Shown here piece by piece: positions 34,576 through 43,442 of a DNA stretch of 64,000 nt (its first letter is position 1; the number at the start of each line of letters is the position of its first letter). Source of the stretch: Vreelandella nanhaiensis (GTDB taxonomy: Bacteria; Pseudomonadota; Gammaproteobacteria; Pseudomonadales; Halomonadaceae); assembly GCF_003990185.1 (NCBI RefSeq), contig NZ_RZHF01000008.1:124917-188916 (forward strand). The letters are read 5' to 3'. The notes below the pieces were generated by a model. That model was not told where the DNA came from, ran no database searches, and was given only the letters and a program-made list of their open reading frames with translations. A program made the position numbers and the translations under genes.

Positions 34576-35562
34576 TCAATATTCGTAATTGACGGCAGCG
34601 TCGACCAGTTCCTCACCGATGGTGGGGGCCCACTCTTCAAGGACAGGTTTGACCGCTTCGCGGAACGGAGCAAGGTCGGGATGGGTCACGGTCATGCCCA
34701 ATTCTTCGAGTTGCCCGAGGTAACGTTGTTCCAGCTCTTGGCTGGCCTCACGCTGTACCGGCAAAGCAATCTGGGCCGCCTCCATGATGATAGTCTGGTC
34801 TTCTTCGCTGAAGGAATTGAACAGATCCAGGCCCATCATCAGTGGCGCTGGCGAATAGACGTGTTGGGTCATGTTCAGGTAGTCCTGAACTTCGTAGAAA
34901 TTAACGTCATAGATGGTGGCCAGGGGGTTTTCCTGGCTGTCCATAACACCTTGCTGGAGGGCGGTGTAAACCTCGGTCCATGCCATGGGGGTCGCGTTAG
35001 CACCCAGTGCTTCCCAAGTATCGACCTGGACGCGACTTTCCTGTGTGCGGTGGTTAATGCCTTCCAGATCGCTGGGTTTCTCGATCGGACGTACCGAGTT
35101 GGTGTTGTGACGGAAGCCGTTCTCCATCCACGCCAGGAACTTCACGTTCATGCCTTCCTCGGCCAGCCGGGCGAGCTCCTCGCCATGTTCGCTGTCTAGA
35201 AAGGCATAGGCATGCTCATGGTTCTCGAAGACGTAGGGTAAGTCAAAGAGCATGAATTCATCGACGAAGCCCCCCATCGGACCGGTGGAGGAAATACCGG
35301 CATCAATGATGCCAAAGCCCATGCCTTCGACGACTTCGCGTTCTGCACCCAATGCGTTGTCGTAGTGGGGCTCAATGGTTAGCCGGCCTTCTGAGAGGCG
35401 CTCAAGCTCCTCACCAAACTTAAGAACCCCAATACCCTGCTGTGAGTCAGGGCCGAGTGGTAGACTCACATTGATAACACGTTCTGTTTGTGCAAGAGCA
35501 TGGGTTGAAGTGGCCAAAGCGATGGCAGCGGCCAAAGATGTGAGAGGAAGGAAAAGCTTCAT
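34576..35562 (-). CDS. TRAP transporter periplasmic binding protein (DctP)
   Basis: This 328-residue protein has a Sec signal peptide (MKLFLPLTSLAAAIALATS, cleavage after THALA). The DctP core includes GPDSQQGIGVLKFGEELERL, GIIDAGISSTGPMGGFVDEF, FLAWMENGFRHNTNSVRPI with the carboxylate-binding Arg region, NHRTQESRV and ALQQGVMDSQENP. It binds a carboxylated compound in the periplasm. It is the first gene of the leftward BKACE operon. Two inverted repeats in the upstream 617 bases are candidate operators. Confidence 0.93.
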   Translation of the reverse strand: MKLFLPLTSLAAAIALATSTHALAQTERVINVSLPLGPDSQQGIGVLKFGEELERLSEGRLTIEPHYDNALGAEREVVEGMGFGIIDAGISSTGPMGGFVDEFMLFDLPYVFENHEHAYAFLDSEHGEELARLAEEGMNVKFLAWMENGFRHNTNSVRPIEKPSDLEGINHRTQESRVQVDTWEALGANATPMAWTEVYTALQQGVMDSQENPLATIYDVNFYEVQDYLNMTQHVYSPAPLMMGLDLFNSFSEEDQTIIMEAAQIALPVQREASQELEQRYLGQLEELGMTVTHPDLAPFREAVKPVLEEWAPTIGEELVDAAVNYEY

Positions 35563-35706
35563 ACAGCACTCCTAGTTGTAATCCAGCAATAATGCTGTGT
35601 GTATTGTCGTTGTAGTCTGTCACTTGCTTCATACGGGCCTCAGCCGAGATTCTGTAATGCTGTTCAAGCCCGATTGAAGTTATAGGAGAGAATGAGTACG
35701 TATGCA

Positions 35707-35727
35707 ACGATGCATGAATAGCATCGT
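35707..35727. promoter_or_regulatory. Inverted repeat upstream of dctP
   Basis: ACGATGC, seven-base spacer ATGAATA, GCATCGT. It lies about 145 bases before the dctP start. It could be a regulator site or a 5' UTR element; no protein is assigned. Confidence 0.4.
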
Positions 35728-35780
35728 GAATGACAAACCCTATCTAATTGATTAAAAAGTAAATATCCTTTAGTAGTAAT

Positions 35781-35798
35781 TATGAATACGTATTCATA
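35781..35798. promoter_or_regulatory. Perfect 18-bp palindrome with central CG, candidate LacI-family operator
   Basis: TATGAATACGTATTCATA is fully self-complementary. It is about 220 bases upstream of dctP and 380 bases upstream of the GntR gene. A central CpG is typical for LacI-family operators, so the LacI-type gene at 28343-29407 is the likelier partner. GntR binding cannot be excluded. Confidence 0.5.
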
Positions 35799-36179
35799 TA
35801 TTATGTTTAAAAAGCAAACCAGATTTTATTTTGAGGAAAAGACTTGCTCTCTGACCTCAATACAATACTCATCACTAACCAAGACAAAACATGTCGGCTC
35901 TATCTATTTAGCAAATGATTAGCTTGAGTTGAGCCATCCTTTGACCTCAATCCGAGGGAGGGTCATGAGCTGAGGGTTTTGGCTGACATCTCCTTTACAC
36001 CTTGGAATAAAGGCAAGTTGGTTGGGCAAAAGTCACCTCCTCAATTGAGAGATATCTGGGCCACAAACTCTTCTACACCAAGCAACGACTGAATCGCGCT
36101 AGGCATGGAGGCACACTACTCTGCTGGCGTATGCTGTTATTGCATTAACAGTTACAACTAACAGTCTTGGGGAAAGTAC
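35799..36179. other. Remaining intergenic region between dctP and the GntR gene
   Basis: This AT-rich stretch holds promoters in both directions. CTGTTA/TAACAG arms at 36134-36151 and a GTTACAAC sequence at 36151-36158 lie close to the GntR start and may be part of its own operator. No gene is seen. Confidence 0.45.
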
Positions 36180-36917
36180 ATGCCTTCATCCATGGAAAAA
36201 GTCTCGCAGCTGGCTCCCTCCAACGAGAGACCGGATGGCAGGGGTCAGAAACTTAGCGACCGGGTTTACGGTGATATTGTCGACCGAATTATTCAGCGTG
36301 AATTCGGTGAAGGTGAGCGACTGCCATCAGAGGAGCAACTGGCATCTCATTACGGCGTGTCTCGTCCGATCGTGCGCGAAGCATTGGCTAGATTGCGTGA
36401 TGATGCACTGGTTCGCTCGCAACGTGGCGCGGGGAGTTTCGTACAACGGCGCCCTGATCGTGCCATGTTGGAGTTCGCTCCGCTGGAAAGCCTAGCTGAT
36501 ATCCAACGCTGCTTTGAGTTCCGCATCGCCGTGGAAACTGAGGCCGCTCGACTCGCGGCTATCAAGGCAACAGAAGAAGAGCGCGTGGCACTGACCCAAG
36601 CACTGGCATTGCTTGAACAGCGTATTCGTGACAATGCCCTCGGGGTAGATGCCGATTTCAACTTCCATCTATCCATCGCTCACGCCACGCATAACCGGTT
36701 TTTCTCCGATACCCTGTTGTCGCTTAAGTCAGCCATCACGTATGGCCAGAACCTGGCGCGCGGTCTTGGCTTGCGACGCCCTGAGCGCCATGTCCCCGAA
36801 GTACAAGTCGAACATCGTGATATCCACGATGCCATCCTCTCTGAAGACGCCGAGCGTGCCGCTTTTTGTATGCAGCATCACTTGAGTAGTTCTCGTCGAC
36901 GCGTCTTCGAGGGATAG
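36180..36917 (+). CDS. GntR-family (FadR/FCD) regulator of the tartrate cluster
   Basis: The 245-residue protein has a winged HTH at residues 23-92 (EGERLPSEEQLASHYGVSRP, then IVREALARLRDDALV). An FCD-type effector domain follows with FRIAVETEAARLAA, DFNFHLSIAHATHNRF and the metal-binding His pattern EHRDIHDAIL. It is the first gene of the rightward cluster before the TTT transporter and tartrate genes. ACAAC/GTTGT dyads near its own start, before tctC and before ttuC are candidate operators. Confidence 0.92.
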   Translation: MPSSMEKVSQLAPSNERPDGRGQKLSDRVYGDIVDRIIQREFGEGERLPSEEQLASHYGVSRPIVREALARLRDDALVRSQRGAGSFVQRRPDRAMLEFAPLESLADIQRCFEFRIAVETEAARLAAIKATEEERVALTQALALLEQRIRDNALGVDADFNFHLSIAHATHNRFFSDTLLSLKSAITYGQNLARGLGLRRPERHVPEVQVEHRDIHDAILSEDAERAAFCMQHHLSSSRRRVFEG

Positions 36918-36918
36918 G

Positions 36919-36931
36919 AAGTTGACAACTT
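36919..36931. promoter_or_regulatory. Candidate operator AAGTTG-A-CAACTT between gntR and tctC
   Basis: AAGTTG and CAACTT arms around one central base, directly after the GntR stop, followed by TTTACAAC. The same TTTACAAC element is found before the tartrate dehydrogenase gene (41355-41362). Binding by the GntR protein is inferred. Confidence 0.45.
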
Positions 36932-37103
36932 TTACAACTCGGCTAGTTTGAACAGTAAGGTTGTTCACGCTGGAAAATAGTGGTGTGTAACGATCTGGTA
37001 GGACGCAGACCGAGTAAAACAATAACCACGGCTCTCATTGGCGCAACTACCGTTAACGACGAAGAAACTTACATAAAATAATACAACTAAGTCGGAGCAT
37101 GCC

Positions 37104-38054
37104 ATGACATTTAACTACAAGACGCTCGCGTTGTCCGTTACGGCTATCACCGCCATAGGAGTTGCAGGTCTAGCCTTGGCCGAGTACCCGGAAGACACTA
37201 TCACTTACATCATCCCCTTCGATCCAGGTGGCGAATCCGATGTGACGGCGCGCTTCCAGGAGCCGGTCCTGGAAGAGGTGCTTGGCGTTTCGGTCAACGT
37301 TACCCACCGTCCCGGCGGCGGTGGGGCCGTGGCGTGGAGCGAGTTCCAGAATAGCGCCGAGCCCGATGGCTACGAGATCATCGGCGTGAATATCCCACAC
37401 ATCATCGGCCAGCCAATACAGCGTAATGATGCTGGTTACACGACTGACGACTGGCGAATCGTGACTTTTTTCCACTCAACGCCCAATGCGTTGATCGTCT
37501 CTGACGATAGCCCCTACGATACGCTGGAAGACTTGATTGAGGACGCCAAGGAAAACCCTGAAGCTATCACGCTTGGGGGTAGTGGTACTTACAGCGCCAA
37601 CCATCTGGACATGCTGCGCTTCGAACAAGAAGCCGATATAGATCTGACCTACATCCCCTTCTCGGGCACTGGTCCTCTTAAAGGCGCGCTGGAAGGCGGC
37701 CATATTGCCGGCATCTTTAATTACACCATGCTCGGCACTGAAATGGCCGACAGCGTTAAGGTGTTGGCCGTTGCCGCCGAGGAACGCGTAAAGGCACTGC
37801 CTGATGCGCCCACCTTCAAGGAACAAGGCTACGATATCGTCGGTGGTGCGTACCGCGGTGTCGCGGTGCCCAAGGACACACCCGATGACGTGGTGGCTAC
37901 CCTAGAGGAAGCCTTCGCCGAAGCCAATCGTCAGATCACCGAGAGGCAGGAGCCGTTGGGCTTCGTGATGGAGTACATTACCGGTGACGAAGTTGATGAA
38001 GTAATGGCCATGCTACGCGAGGCCTACGGCCCGATTCTCGAAGAAGCCGAGTAA
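37104..38054 (+). CDS. Tripartite tricarboxylate transporter binding protein (TctC/Bug family)
   Basis: This 316-residue periplasmic protein has a signal peptide (cleavage near LALAEYPED). Its Bug-type core has TYIIPFDPGGESDVTARF, VTHRPGGGGAVAW, GGSGTYSANHLDM and PFSGTGPLKGALEGGHI. It captures a carboxylate, most likely tartrate given the downstream enzymes. TctA and TctB follow in the same operon. AGTCGGAGCATGCC precedes the ATG. Confidence 0.92.
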   Translation: MTFNYKTLALSVTAITAIGVAGLALAEYPEDTITYIIPFDPGGESDVTARFQEPVLEEVLGVSVNVTHRPGGGGAVAWSEFQNSAEPDGYEIIGVNIPHIIGQPIQRNDAGYTTDDWRIVTFFHSTPNALIVSDDSPYDTLEDLIEDAKENPEAITLGGSGTYSANHLDMLRFEQEADIDLTYIPFSGTGPLKGALEGGHIAGIFNYTMLGTEMADSVKVLAVAAEERVKALPDAPTFKEQGYDIVGGAYRGVAVPKDTPDDVVATLEEAFAEANRQITERQEPLGFVMEYITGDEVDEVMAMLREAYGPILEEAE

Positions 38055-38143
38055 CACTCCTCCCTCCGCAGGGCCCTCGATTGGGCCCCTATCATCTTTT
38101 CACCATGCTGGTCACGTACGCGTGGCCACAAGGAGGGTGACCC

Positions 38144-39685
38144 ATGGATATGTTACTGGAGGCGCTGACCTCCCTTCTGACGTTCGAGAGCATGTTAACC
38201 GTCCTGATCGGTGTGTCGGCGGGGCTTTTCATCGGAGCCATGCCCGGGCTCACGGCTACGATGGCACTTGCCATGTTGCTGCCCTTCACTTTCTCGATGG
38301 AGGCCTTACAGGGGTTGATCGCTTTAGGTGCAGTCTACATGGGCTCTATCTATGGCGGGGCGTTCACCGCCATTCTGATCAATACCCCCGGGACCCCCTC
38401 TTCCATTGCCACTACTTTTGATGGCTACCCCATGGCACGTCAGGGCCGGGCCTATGAGGCCCTAGCGGCGGCAACCATCGCGTCGGTGGTGGGCGGTATT
38501 GTCGGGGTCATTTTCCTGTTGATCCTCGCGCCGCCGCTTGCGCGGCTGGCGGTCGCCTTCGGACCATCGGAGATGTTCTGGGTGGCGATGTTGGGGCTAA
38601 CATTGGTCGCCAGCCTGTCAAGCGACTCCCTGCTTAAAGGCCTGCTGGGCGGTTGTATCGGCATCTTGCTGAGCACGATCGGAGTGTCGCCAGTCGGTGG
38701 CGAGAGCCGCTTCACCTTTGGCTACCCGCCCTTACAAGGCGGTATCGAGCTGATCGTGGCACTGATCGGGCTTTTCGTAATTCCCGAGTTGCTGACCATG
38801 TCGGCAGAGGGACGCGGGGCCTTGCCCGACGGAGGCGAACTGCGCAAGAAAGAGGTCTCCATCGCCAAGATAGCACGGCGTATCTTCAGCAAACCGGCCA
38901 ATCTTATCCGCTCGTGTTTGATTGGTCAGGTCATCGCCATCATCCCCGGCGCTGGGGGCAATGTTACCAGCCTGGTGGCCTATAACGAGGCGAGGCGTTT
39001 CTCTAAGGAGCCCAAGAGTTTTGGCAAGGGTAACGTCGATGGCGTGGTGGCGTCGGAATCAAGCAACAACGTGATGGTCGCGGGCAGTATGGTGCCACTG
39101 CTGACGCTGGGTATACCCGGCGCGCCGCCTGATGCCATCATCCTTGGGGTGTTGCTAATGCATGGCCTACGTCCAGGGCTCGATCTCTTCACCCAGTCAG
39201 GTGTGCTGACCAATGGCTTCATTCTTTCCATGGGACTGGCGGCATTAATGCTTCTGCCTGTCGGGTTATTGGGTGGACGCGTGATTCACCGCGTGGTAAT
39301 TCGCACGCCTTATTATTTTCTAGTGCCCAGCATCGCGATGGTAACCATTCTCGGTACCTTTGCATTGCGTAATAGTATGCTCGATGTGGGGATTATGCTG
39401 CTCCTGGGCACGGCCGGCTATTTTCTAAGGCTGATCGGCATCCAGGCCGCTCCCATCGTACTTGGCTTGATACTCGGAGGGATAGCCGAACAGGGCTATG
39501 TGCAAACGCTGATGGCAGCGGTGGTCGATCCGATTCCCTGGCTAAGGTTGGTAAGAAATCCACTCTCAATGGTACTCGCGGGTCTAGTGGTGCTAGGCGC
39601 GGCGACGGCGCTGGTACCTATGTGGCTGGCACGCAAGGGGCTATTGGATAAGGTTGATGATAATGACAGTGGAGGCTCGTCATGA
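38144..39685 (+). CDS. Tripartite tricarboxylate transporter large permease (TctA)
   Basis: The 513-residue membrane protein has about eleven or twelve spans. TctA signatures include GVSAGLFIGAMPGLTATMAL, MGSIYGGAFTAILINTPGTP, IIPGAGGNVTSLVAYNEARR, SSNNVMVAGSMVPLLTLGIPG and LGLILGGIAEQGY. It is the main transport subunit. AAGGAGGGTGACCC precedes the start. Its end overlaps the TctB start by 4 bases. Confidence 0.94.
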   Translation: MDMLLEALTSLLTFESMLTVLIGVSAGLFIGAMPGLTATMALAMLLPFTFSMEALQGLIALGAVYMGSIYGGAFTAILINTPGTPSSIATTFDGYPMARQGRAYEALAAATIASVVGGIVGVIFLLILAPPLARLAVAFGPSEMFWVAMLGLTLVASLSSDSLLKGLLGGCIGILLSTIGVSPVGGESRFTFGYPPLQGGIELIVALIGLFVIPELLTMSAEGRGALPDGGELRKKEVSIAKIARRIFSKPANLIRSCLIGQVIAIIPGAGGNVTSLVAYNEARRFSKEPKSFGKGNVDGVVASESSNNVMVAGSMVPLLTLGIPGAPPDAIILGVLLMHGLRPGLDLFTQSGVLTNGFILSMGLAALMLLPVGLLGGRVIHRVVIRTPYYFLVPSIAMVTILGTFALRNSMLDVGIMLLLGTAGYFLRLIGIQAAPIVLGLILGGIAEQGYVQTLMAAVVDPIPWLRLVRNPLSMVLAGLVVLGAATALVPMWLARKGLLDKVDDNDSGGSS

Positions 39686-40137
39686 TTCTGCGCCTTAATA
39701 CCGATATCGCCTCAGGTGTACTCGGCCTGGTGTTTGGCGCCGTGTTGTGGTTTCCGAGGGGTGATATCGGGCGGCTGAGCATCATCTTTCCGCGCGCCAT
39801 CCTGTTGATACTGGCACTGATCTCAATCGCTTTGATCGTCAAAGGGTTTATCAAGCCGAGTGGCCGCCAGATCGAGATCACCGGCAGTCCGCGGCGGCTG
39901 GCCACCGTGATGATCGGATTTTTTGTTTGGTGGGGCGTGGTCGAGATCCTGGGTTTCCTGCTGACGACGCTGATCGCCTTCTTTTCACTCACCTGGTATC
40001 TGGCCAGGGTGGAGACAGCGGTTACCTGGCAGCGCATGTTGAAGTGGACCCCGGTGATCCTAGTGCTGGTTGGCGTCTTTTACCTGACCTTCACGGAGGT
40101 GCTCAATGTGCGCCTGCCGTCGGGAATGTTCTTTTAG
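39682..40137 (+). CDS. Tripartite tricarboxylate transporter small permease (TctB)
   Basis: The 151-residue protein has four spans, and its N-terminus (DIASGVLGLVFGAVLWFP) is typical of TctB. It overlaps TctA by ATGA, a sign of translational coupling, and is followed 12 bases later by the dehydratase gene. Confidence 0.9.
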   Translation: MILRLNTDIASGVLGLVFGAVLWFPRGDIGRLSIIFPRAILLILALISIALIVKGFIKPSGRQIEITGSPRRLATVMIGFFVWWGVVEILGFLLTTLIAFFSLTWYLARVETAVTWQRMLKWTPVILVLVGVFYLTFTEVLNVRLPSGMFF

Positions 40138-40149
40138 TAGGAGTGATGC

Positions 40150-41316
40150 ATGAAAATCACTGATATCCGTGAAGCACGGGTGTCGATCGCCTCGGACATT
40201 GCCAACGCCTACATCTCCTTCGCCAAGATGGATGTATCGGTACTGGCGATCTATACCAATGTCTGGGTCGATGGCCGTCAGGTGGTGGGCTACGGCTTCA
40301 ATTCCAATGGTCGCTATGCGCAAAGCGGCCTACTGCGCGAGCGCTTTCTGCCCCGCCTTCGTGGAGCCGACCCACAAGCTTTGCTCGATGATAATGGCAC
40401 TAATCTTGACCCTTTCCGGGCCTGGGATGTGTTGATGGCCAACGAAAAGCCCGGTGGACACGGTGAGCGTTCGGTGGCGGTGGGCATCATCGACACGGCG
40501 GTGTGGGACATTGTCGCCAAGGCGGAGAACAAGTCCCTGGTGCAACTACTGGCCGAGCGTCATGGCGATGGGACGGCCGATGCGAAAGTATCAGTTTATG
40601 CGGCAGGCGGTTACTACTATCCAGGTAAGCAAGTCAGTGCTCTCAAGGACGAGATGCGTGATTATCTCGACCTTGGCTGCACCTGCACCAAGATGAAGAT
40701 CGGCGGGGCGCCCTTAGCCGAGGACCTCGAACGGGTGGAGGCGGCGATCGAGGTTGTCGGTGACGCTTCGCGCCTAGCCGTCGATGCCAATGGTCGCTTT
40801 GAACTCAAGACCGCGCTGGCCTTCGCCGAGGGCCTAGCCCCCTATGGGGTGCGTTGGTATGAGGAGGCTGGTGATCCTCTCGATTACGCCTTGCAACAGC
40901 AGTTGGGTGAACACTATGCGCCCCCCATGGCCACCGGCGAGAACTTATTTTCTCATCAAGATGCTCGCAACCTGCTGCGTTATGGCGGCATGCGCGCCGA
41001 TCGCGACATTCTGCAAATGGATCCAGTGCTTAGCTACGGCCTAGTGGAATACCTGCGCATGCTCAATGTGTTGAAGCAACATGGCTGGTCACCGAGACAA
41101 TGTGTCCCGCATGGCGGCCATCAGTTCGCTCTCAACATCGCTTCCGGCCTCAAGCTGGGAGGAAACGAGTCCTACCCGAGGGTCTTCGCGCCATTCGGCG
41201 GCTTCGCCGACTCGACCCCCATCGAGAGAGGATATGTTGCCATCCCGACAATGCCCGGTATTGGTTTTGAGGACAAACGTGAGCTTATGAAAGTCTTCGA
41301 TAAGCATCTTCGCTGA
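40150..41316 (+). CDS. tarD: D(-)-tartrate dehydratase, enolase superfamily
   Basis: The 388-residue enzyme matches the Bradyrhizobium D-tartrate dehydratase (TarD) over its length. The acid/base Lys183 is in KMKIGG (Lys181 next to it), metal ligands are Asp212 (VDANGRF), Glu238 (YEEAGDPLD) and Glu264 (ATGENLF), and His321 is in PHGGHQ. The loop motif NEKPGGHGERSVAVG is also shared. It dehydrates D-tartrate to oxaloacetate using Mg2+. GGAGTGATGC precedes the ATG. Its place behind a TctCAB-type transporter and before a tartrate dehydrogenase supports the call. Confidence 0.92.
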   Translation: MKITDIREARVSIASDIANAYISFAKMDVSVLAIYTNVWVDGRQVVGYGFNSNGRYAQSGLLRERFLPRLRGADPQALLDDNGTNLDPFRAWDVLMANEKPGGHGERSVAVGIIDTAVWDIVAKAENKSLVQLLAERHGDGTADAKVSVYAAGGYYYPGKQVSALKDEMRDYLDLGCTCTKMKIGGAPLAEDLERVEAAIEVVGDASRLAVDANGRFELKTALAFAEGLAPYGVRWYEEAGDPLDYALQQQLGEHYAPPMATGENLFSHQDARNLLRYGGMRADRDILQMDPVLSYGLVEYLRMLNVLKQHGWSPRQCVPHGGHQFALNIASGLKLGGNESYPRVFAPFGGFADSTPIERGYVAIPTMPGIGFEDKRELMKVFDKHLR

Positions 41317-41357
41317 GCGGTGCGGTTAACTCCCTCTCCGCTCAGCCGCAACAATTT

Positions 41358-41370
41358 ACAACAAAGTTGT
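41358..41370. promoter_or_regulatory. Candidate operator ACAAC-AAA-GTTGT before the tartrate dehydrogenase gene
   Basis: ACAAC and GTTGT arms separated by AAA, 24 bases before the start codon of the dehydrogenase gene. TTTACAAC repeats the element downstream of gntR. It suggests a second controlled promoter inside the cluster. Confidence 0.45.
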
Positions 41371-41393
41371 CTATAAAAGCAGGAGCTTAAGAT

Positions 41394-42455
41394 ATGCGCA
41401 ATCATCGTGTCGCCGTTATCCCAGGTGATGGAATAGGCCTCGAAGTCATTGAGGCGGGTAAGCAGGTACTGGAAACGTTGTCACAAAAAAGTGACGATTT
41501 TCAGTTTGAATTCGAAGATTTTGATTGGAGTTCTCAGCGCTACCTTGAGACAGGTGAATACATCCCCGAGGGTGGACTAGAAAAACTTTCAACATTTGAT
41601 GCTATCTACTTCGGTGCGGTGGGCAGCCAAGAGGTTCCCGATCATGTGTCGCTTTGGGAGCTTCGGCTCGCTATCTGTCAGGGCTTTGATCAATACGCCA
41701 ATGTACGCCCTGCCCGTGTGCTCCCTGGAGTTAATAGCCGCTTAAAAGGCGCCGAGAAAATTGATTGGGTGATCGTTAGAGAAAATAGTGAAGGTGAATA
41801 TGCGGGCAACGGTGGCCGTGCTCATCGTGGGCATCCCGAGGAGGTCGGCACGGAGGTGGCGATATTTACCCGAAAAGGGATAGAGCGAATTCACCGTTTC
41901 GCTTTTAAACTCGCCCAAGACCGCCCCCGTAAAAAGCTAACATTGGTCACCAAATCCAACGCTCAGCGATACGGCATGGTGCTATGGGATGAAGTGTTCT
42001 TCGAGGTGGCAAAAGACTTTCCTGACGTGACGATTGATCGAGAGCTTGTCGATGCCGCGACTACTCGCATGGTGCTTAAGCCGGAGACAATGGATGTCAT
42101 TGTCGCGACTAATCTGCATGCCGATATTTTGTCGGACTTGGCCGCCGCTCTATCAGGCAGTTTAGGCATTGCGCCCACTGCCAACCTTAATCCAGAGAGG
42201 GCTTATCCCTCCATGTTTGAGCCGATTCATGGGTCAGCATTTGATATTGCTGGACAAGGCATTGCCAACCCCGTGGGTGCCTTCTGGACGGCTGCCATGA
42301 TGCTGGAACACTTAGGGGAATCGACGGCAGCTGAACGACTTATGGCGGCCATAGAGCGATTGACCGCCTCAGGTCTACAAACAAAGGATCTTGGAGGTAC
42401 GGCGACCACGCAGGATGCGACCCGAGCCATCTGTTCCGACATTGAACAACAATAA
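41394..42455 (+). CDS. ttuC: Tartrate dehydrogenase/decarboxylase (isocitrate/isopropylmalate dehydrogenase family)
   Basis: This 353-residue NAD-dependent beta-hydroxyacid oxidative decarboxylase has VIPGDGIGLEVIEAG, the substrate Arg region FDQYANVRPARVLPG, VRENSEGEYAGNGGR and the metal site Asp residues in ATNLHADILSDLAAALSG. Family members of this type (TtuC, YeaU/DmlA) act on tartrate and D-malate. Products include oxaloglycolate, glycerate or pyruvate depending on the stereoisomer. GCAGGAGC precedes the start. Its placement after tarD points to tartrate; D-malate activity is also possible. Confidence 0.88.
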   Translation: MRNHRVAVIPGDGIGLEVIEAGKQVLETLSQKSDDFQFEFEDFDWSSQRYLETGEYIPEGGLEKLSTFDAIYFGAVGSQEVPDHVSLWELRLAICQGFDQYANVRPARVLPGVNSRLKGAEKIDWVIVRENSEGEYAGNGGRAHRGHPEEVGTEVAIFTRKGIERIHRFAFKLAQDRPRKKLTLVTKSNAQRYGMVLWDEVFFEVAKDFPDVTIDRELVDAATTRMVLKPETMDVIVATNLHADILSDLAAALSGSLGIAPTANLNPERAYPSMFEPIHGSAFDIAGQGIANPVGAFWTAAMMLEHLGESTAAERLMAAIERLTASGLQTKDLGGTATTQDATRAICSDIEQQ

Positions 42456-42466
42456 GTAAATTGCAA

Positions 42467-42495
42467 CTGCTTCAAGAATGGCTCTCTTGAAGCAG
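42467..42495 (+). terminator. Hairpin after the tartrate dehydrogenase gene
   Basis: CTGCTTCAAGA, seven-base loop, TCTTGAAGCAG makes a perfect 11-bp stem 11 bases after the stop codon. It has no T-run, so it may act by 3' end protection or rho-assisted termination. Confidence 0.6.
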
Positions 42496-43028
42496 CTTAA
42501 AGAAAACTTCTATAAGCACTGCTTAACGGACCCTCATATCCCTCGAATTCACCCAATGAATACAGCACATTAGAGCCCATGATGAGCTAAAAGGATCAAC
42601 AGCGATCTTCTCTCTGCTTCACCGATCAAGGTGAGGTAGAGAGAAGGTTCCCTTTACGCAAAAAAGATTTTTATTCTGCTTCGAAGGGAATGGCTGCATC
42701 AGTCAGTAACATCCCTATCGGTGGCAAAAATCGGCCAAAAGCAGTAAATTAGCTTAATGTAACAGTGCATTATTAGATGAAAAACTGCCCCAGTCCATAA
42801 ATTGACTGCTTAGGCAATCTCCTCAGGCGCCAAATATAAGATCAGATGTTGTCTACAAATCCCGAGGCGATTCATCAAGACTCATGCATTACCCGTAGAC
42901 GTGTATCTCCAGCCACCACACACTTGTCGCTTGCATGGCATTGTTATGCAATGTTTCCCAGTATTCTAATGCCAGGCGGTATAGCCTCACAGGACGACCA
43001 TCAAGCACCACGAAAATAAGATTCTCAG
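42496..43028. other. AT-rich stretch without a gene
   Basis: About 530 bases lie between the tartrate cluster and the next gene. No reading frame with a start signal and no repeat is seen. The base composition is lower in GC than the clusters on either side, as expected for a join between separately acquired segments. Confidence 0.5.
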
Positions 43029-43442
43029 TCAATGTTTATTATTATTTTTGACTACGCTGCTCATTATTTCATCTAACAGCTTTCTGACATGGTGAGAGTC
43101 GTTCCAGTGCACAAGATTACCCTTCCACTCAATTTCGATATCTCCATTTTTGACCTTTATAGACTGCTCAGTGTCCGATCGTCTCTTAGTTGTTTCTAAA
43201 GCTTTATAACGAAGGGTTCCAATCGAAATTATCATTGAACAAAATATTAGCGATATACCAACAAAACCTGTTTTAGCTTGACCAGTAGCGAAAGGAGCCG
43301 AGAAATCAATAGAACCCTCATCTTTTATGCCTAGAAAAATCATGATTTCACCAATAACTCCTAGAAATATTGCTAAGCCCATTGAAAAGTTAAGTACATT
43401 AAGCTTTCGGTTTAGCATATCAATCAGCGGGTCATATCTCAC
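43029..43442 (-). CDS. Two-span membrane protein of unknown function
   Basis: The 137-residue protein has two hydrophobic helices (about residues 18-38 and 58-76). A charged cytoplasmic tail follows, with KVKNGDIEIEWKGNLVHW near the end. No family is recognised. The gene is AT-rich compared with the clusters, stands alone and has no strong ribosome-binding site. It is probably a mobile or recently acquired gene. Confidence 0.6.
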   Translation of the reverse strand: MRYDPLIDMLNRKLNVLNFSMGLAIFLGVIGEIMIFLGIKDEGSIDFSAPFATGQAKTGFVGISLIFCSMIISIGTLRYKALETTKRRSDTEQSIKVKNGDIEIEWKGNLVHWNDSHHVRKLLDEIMSSVVKNNNKH

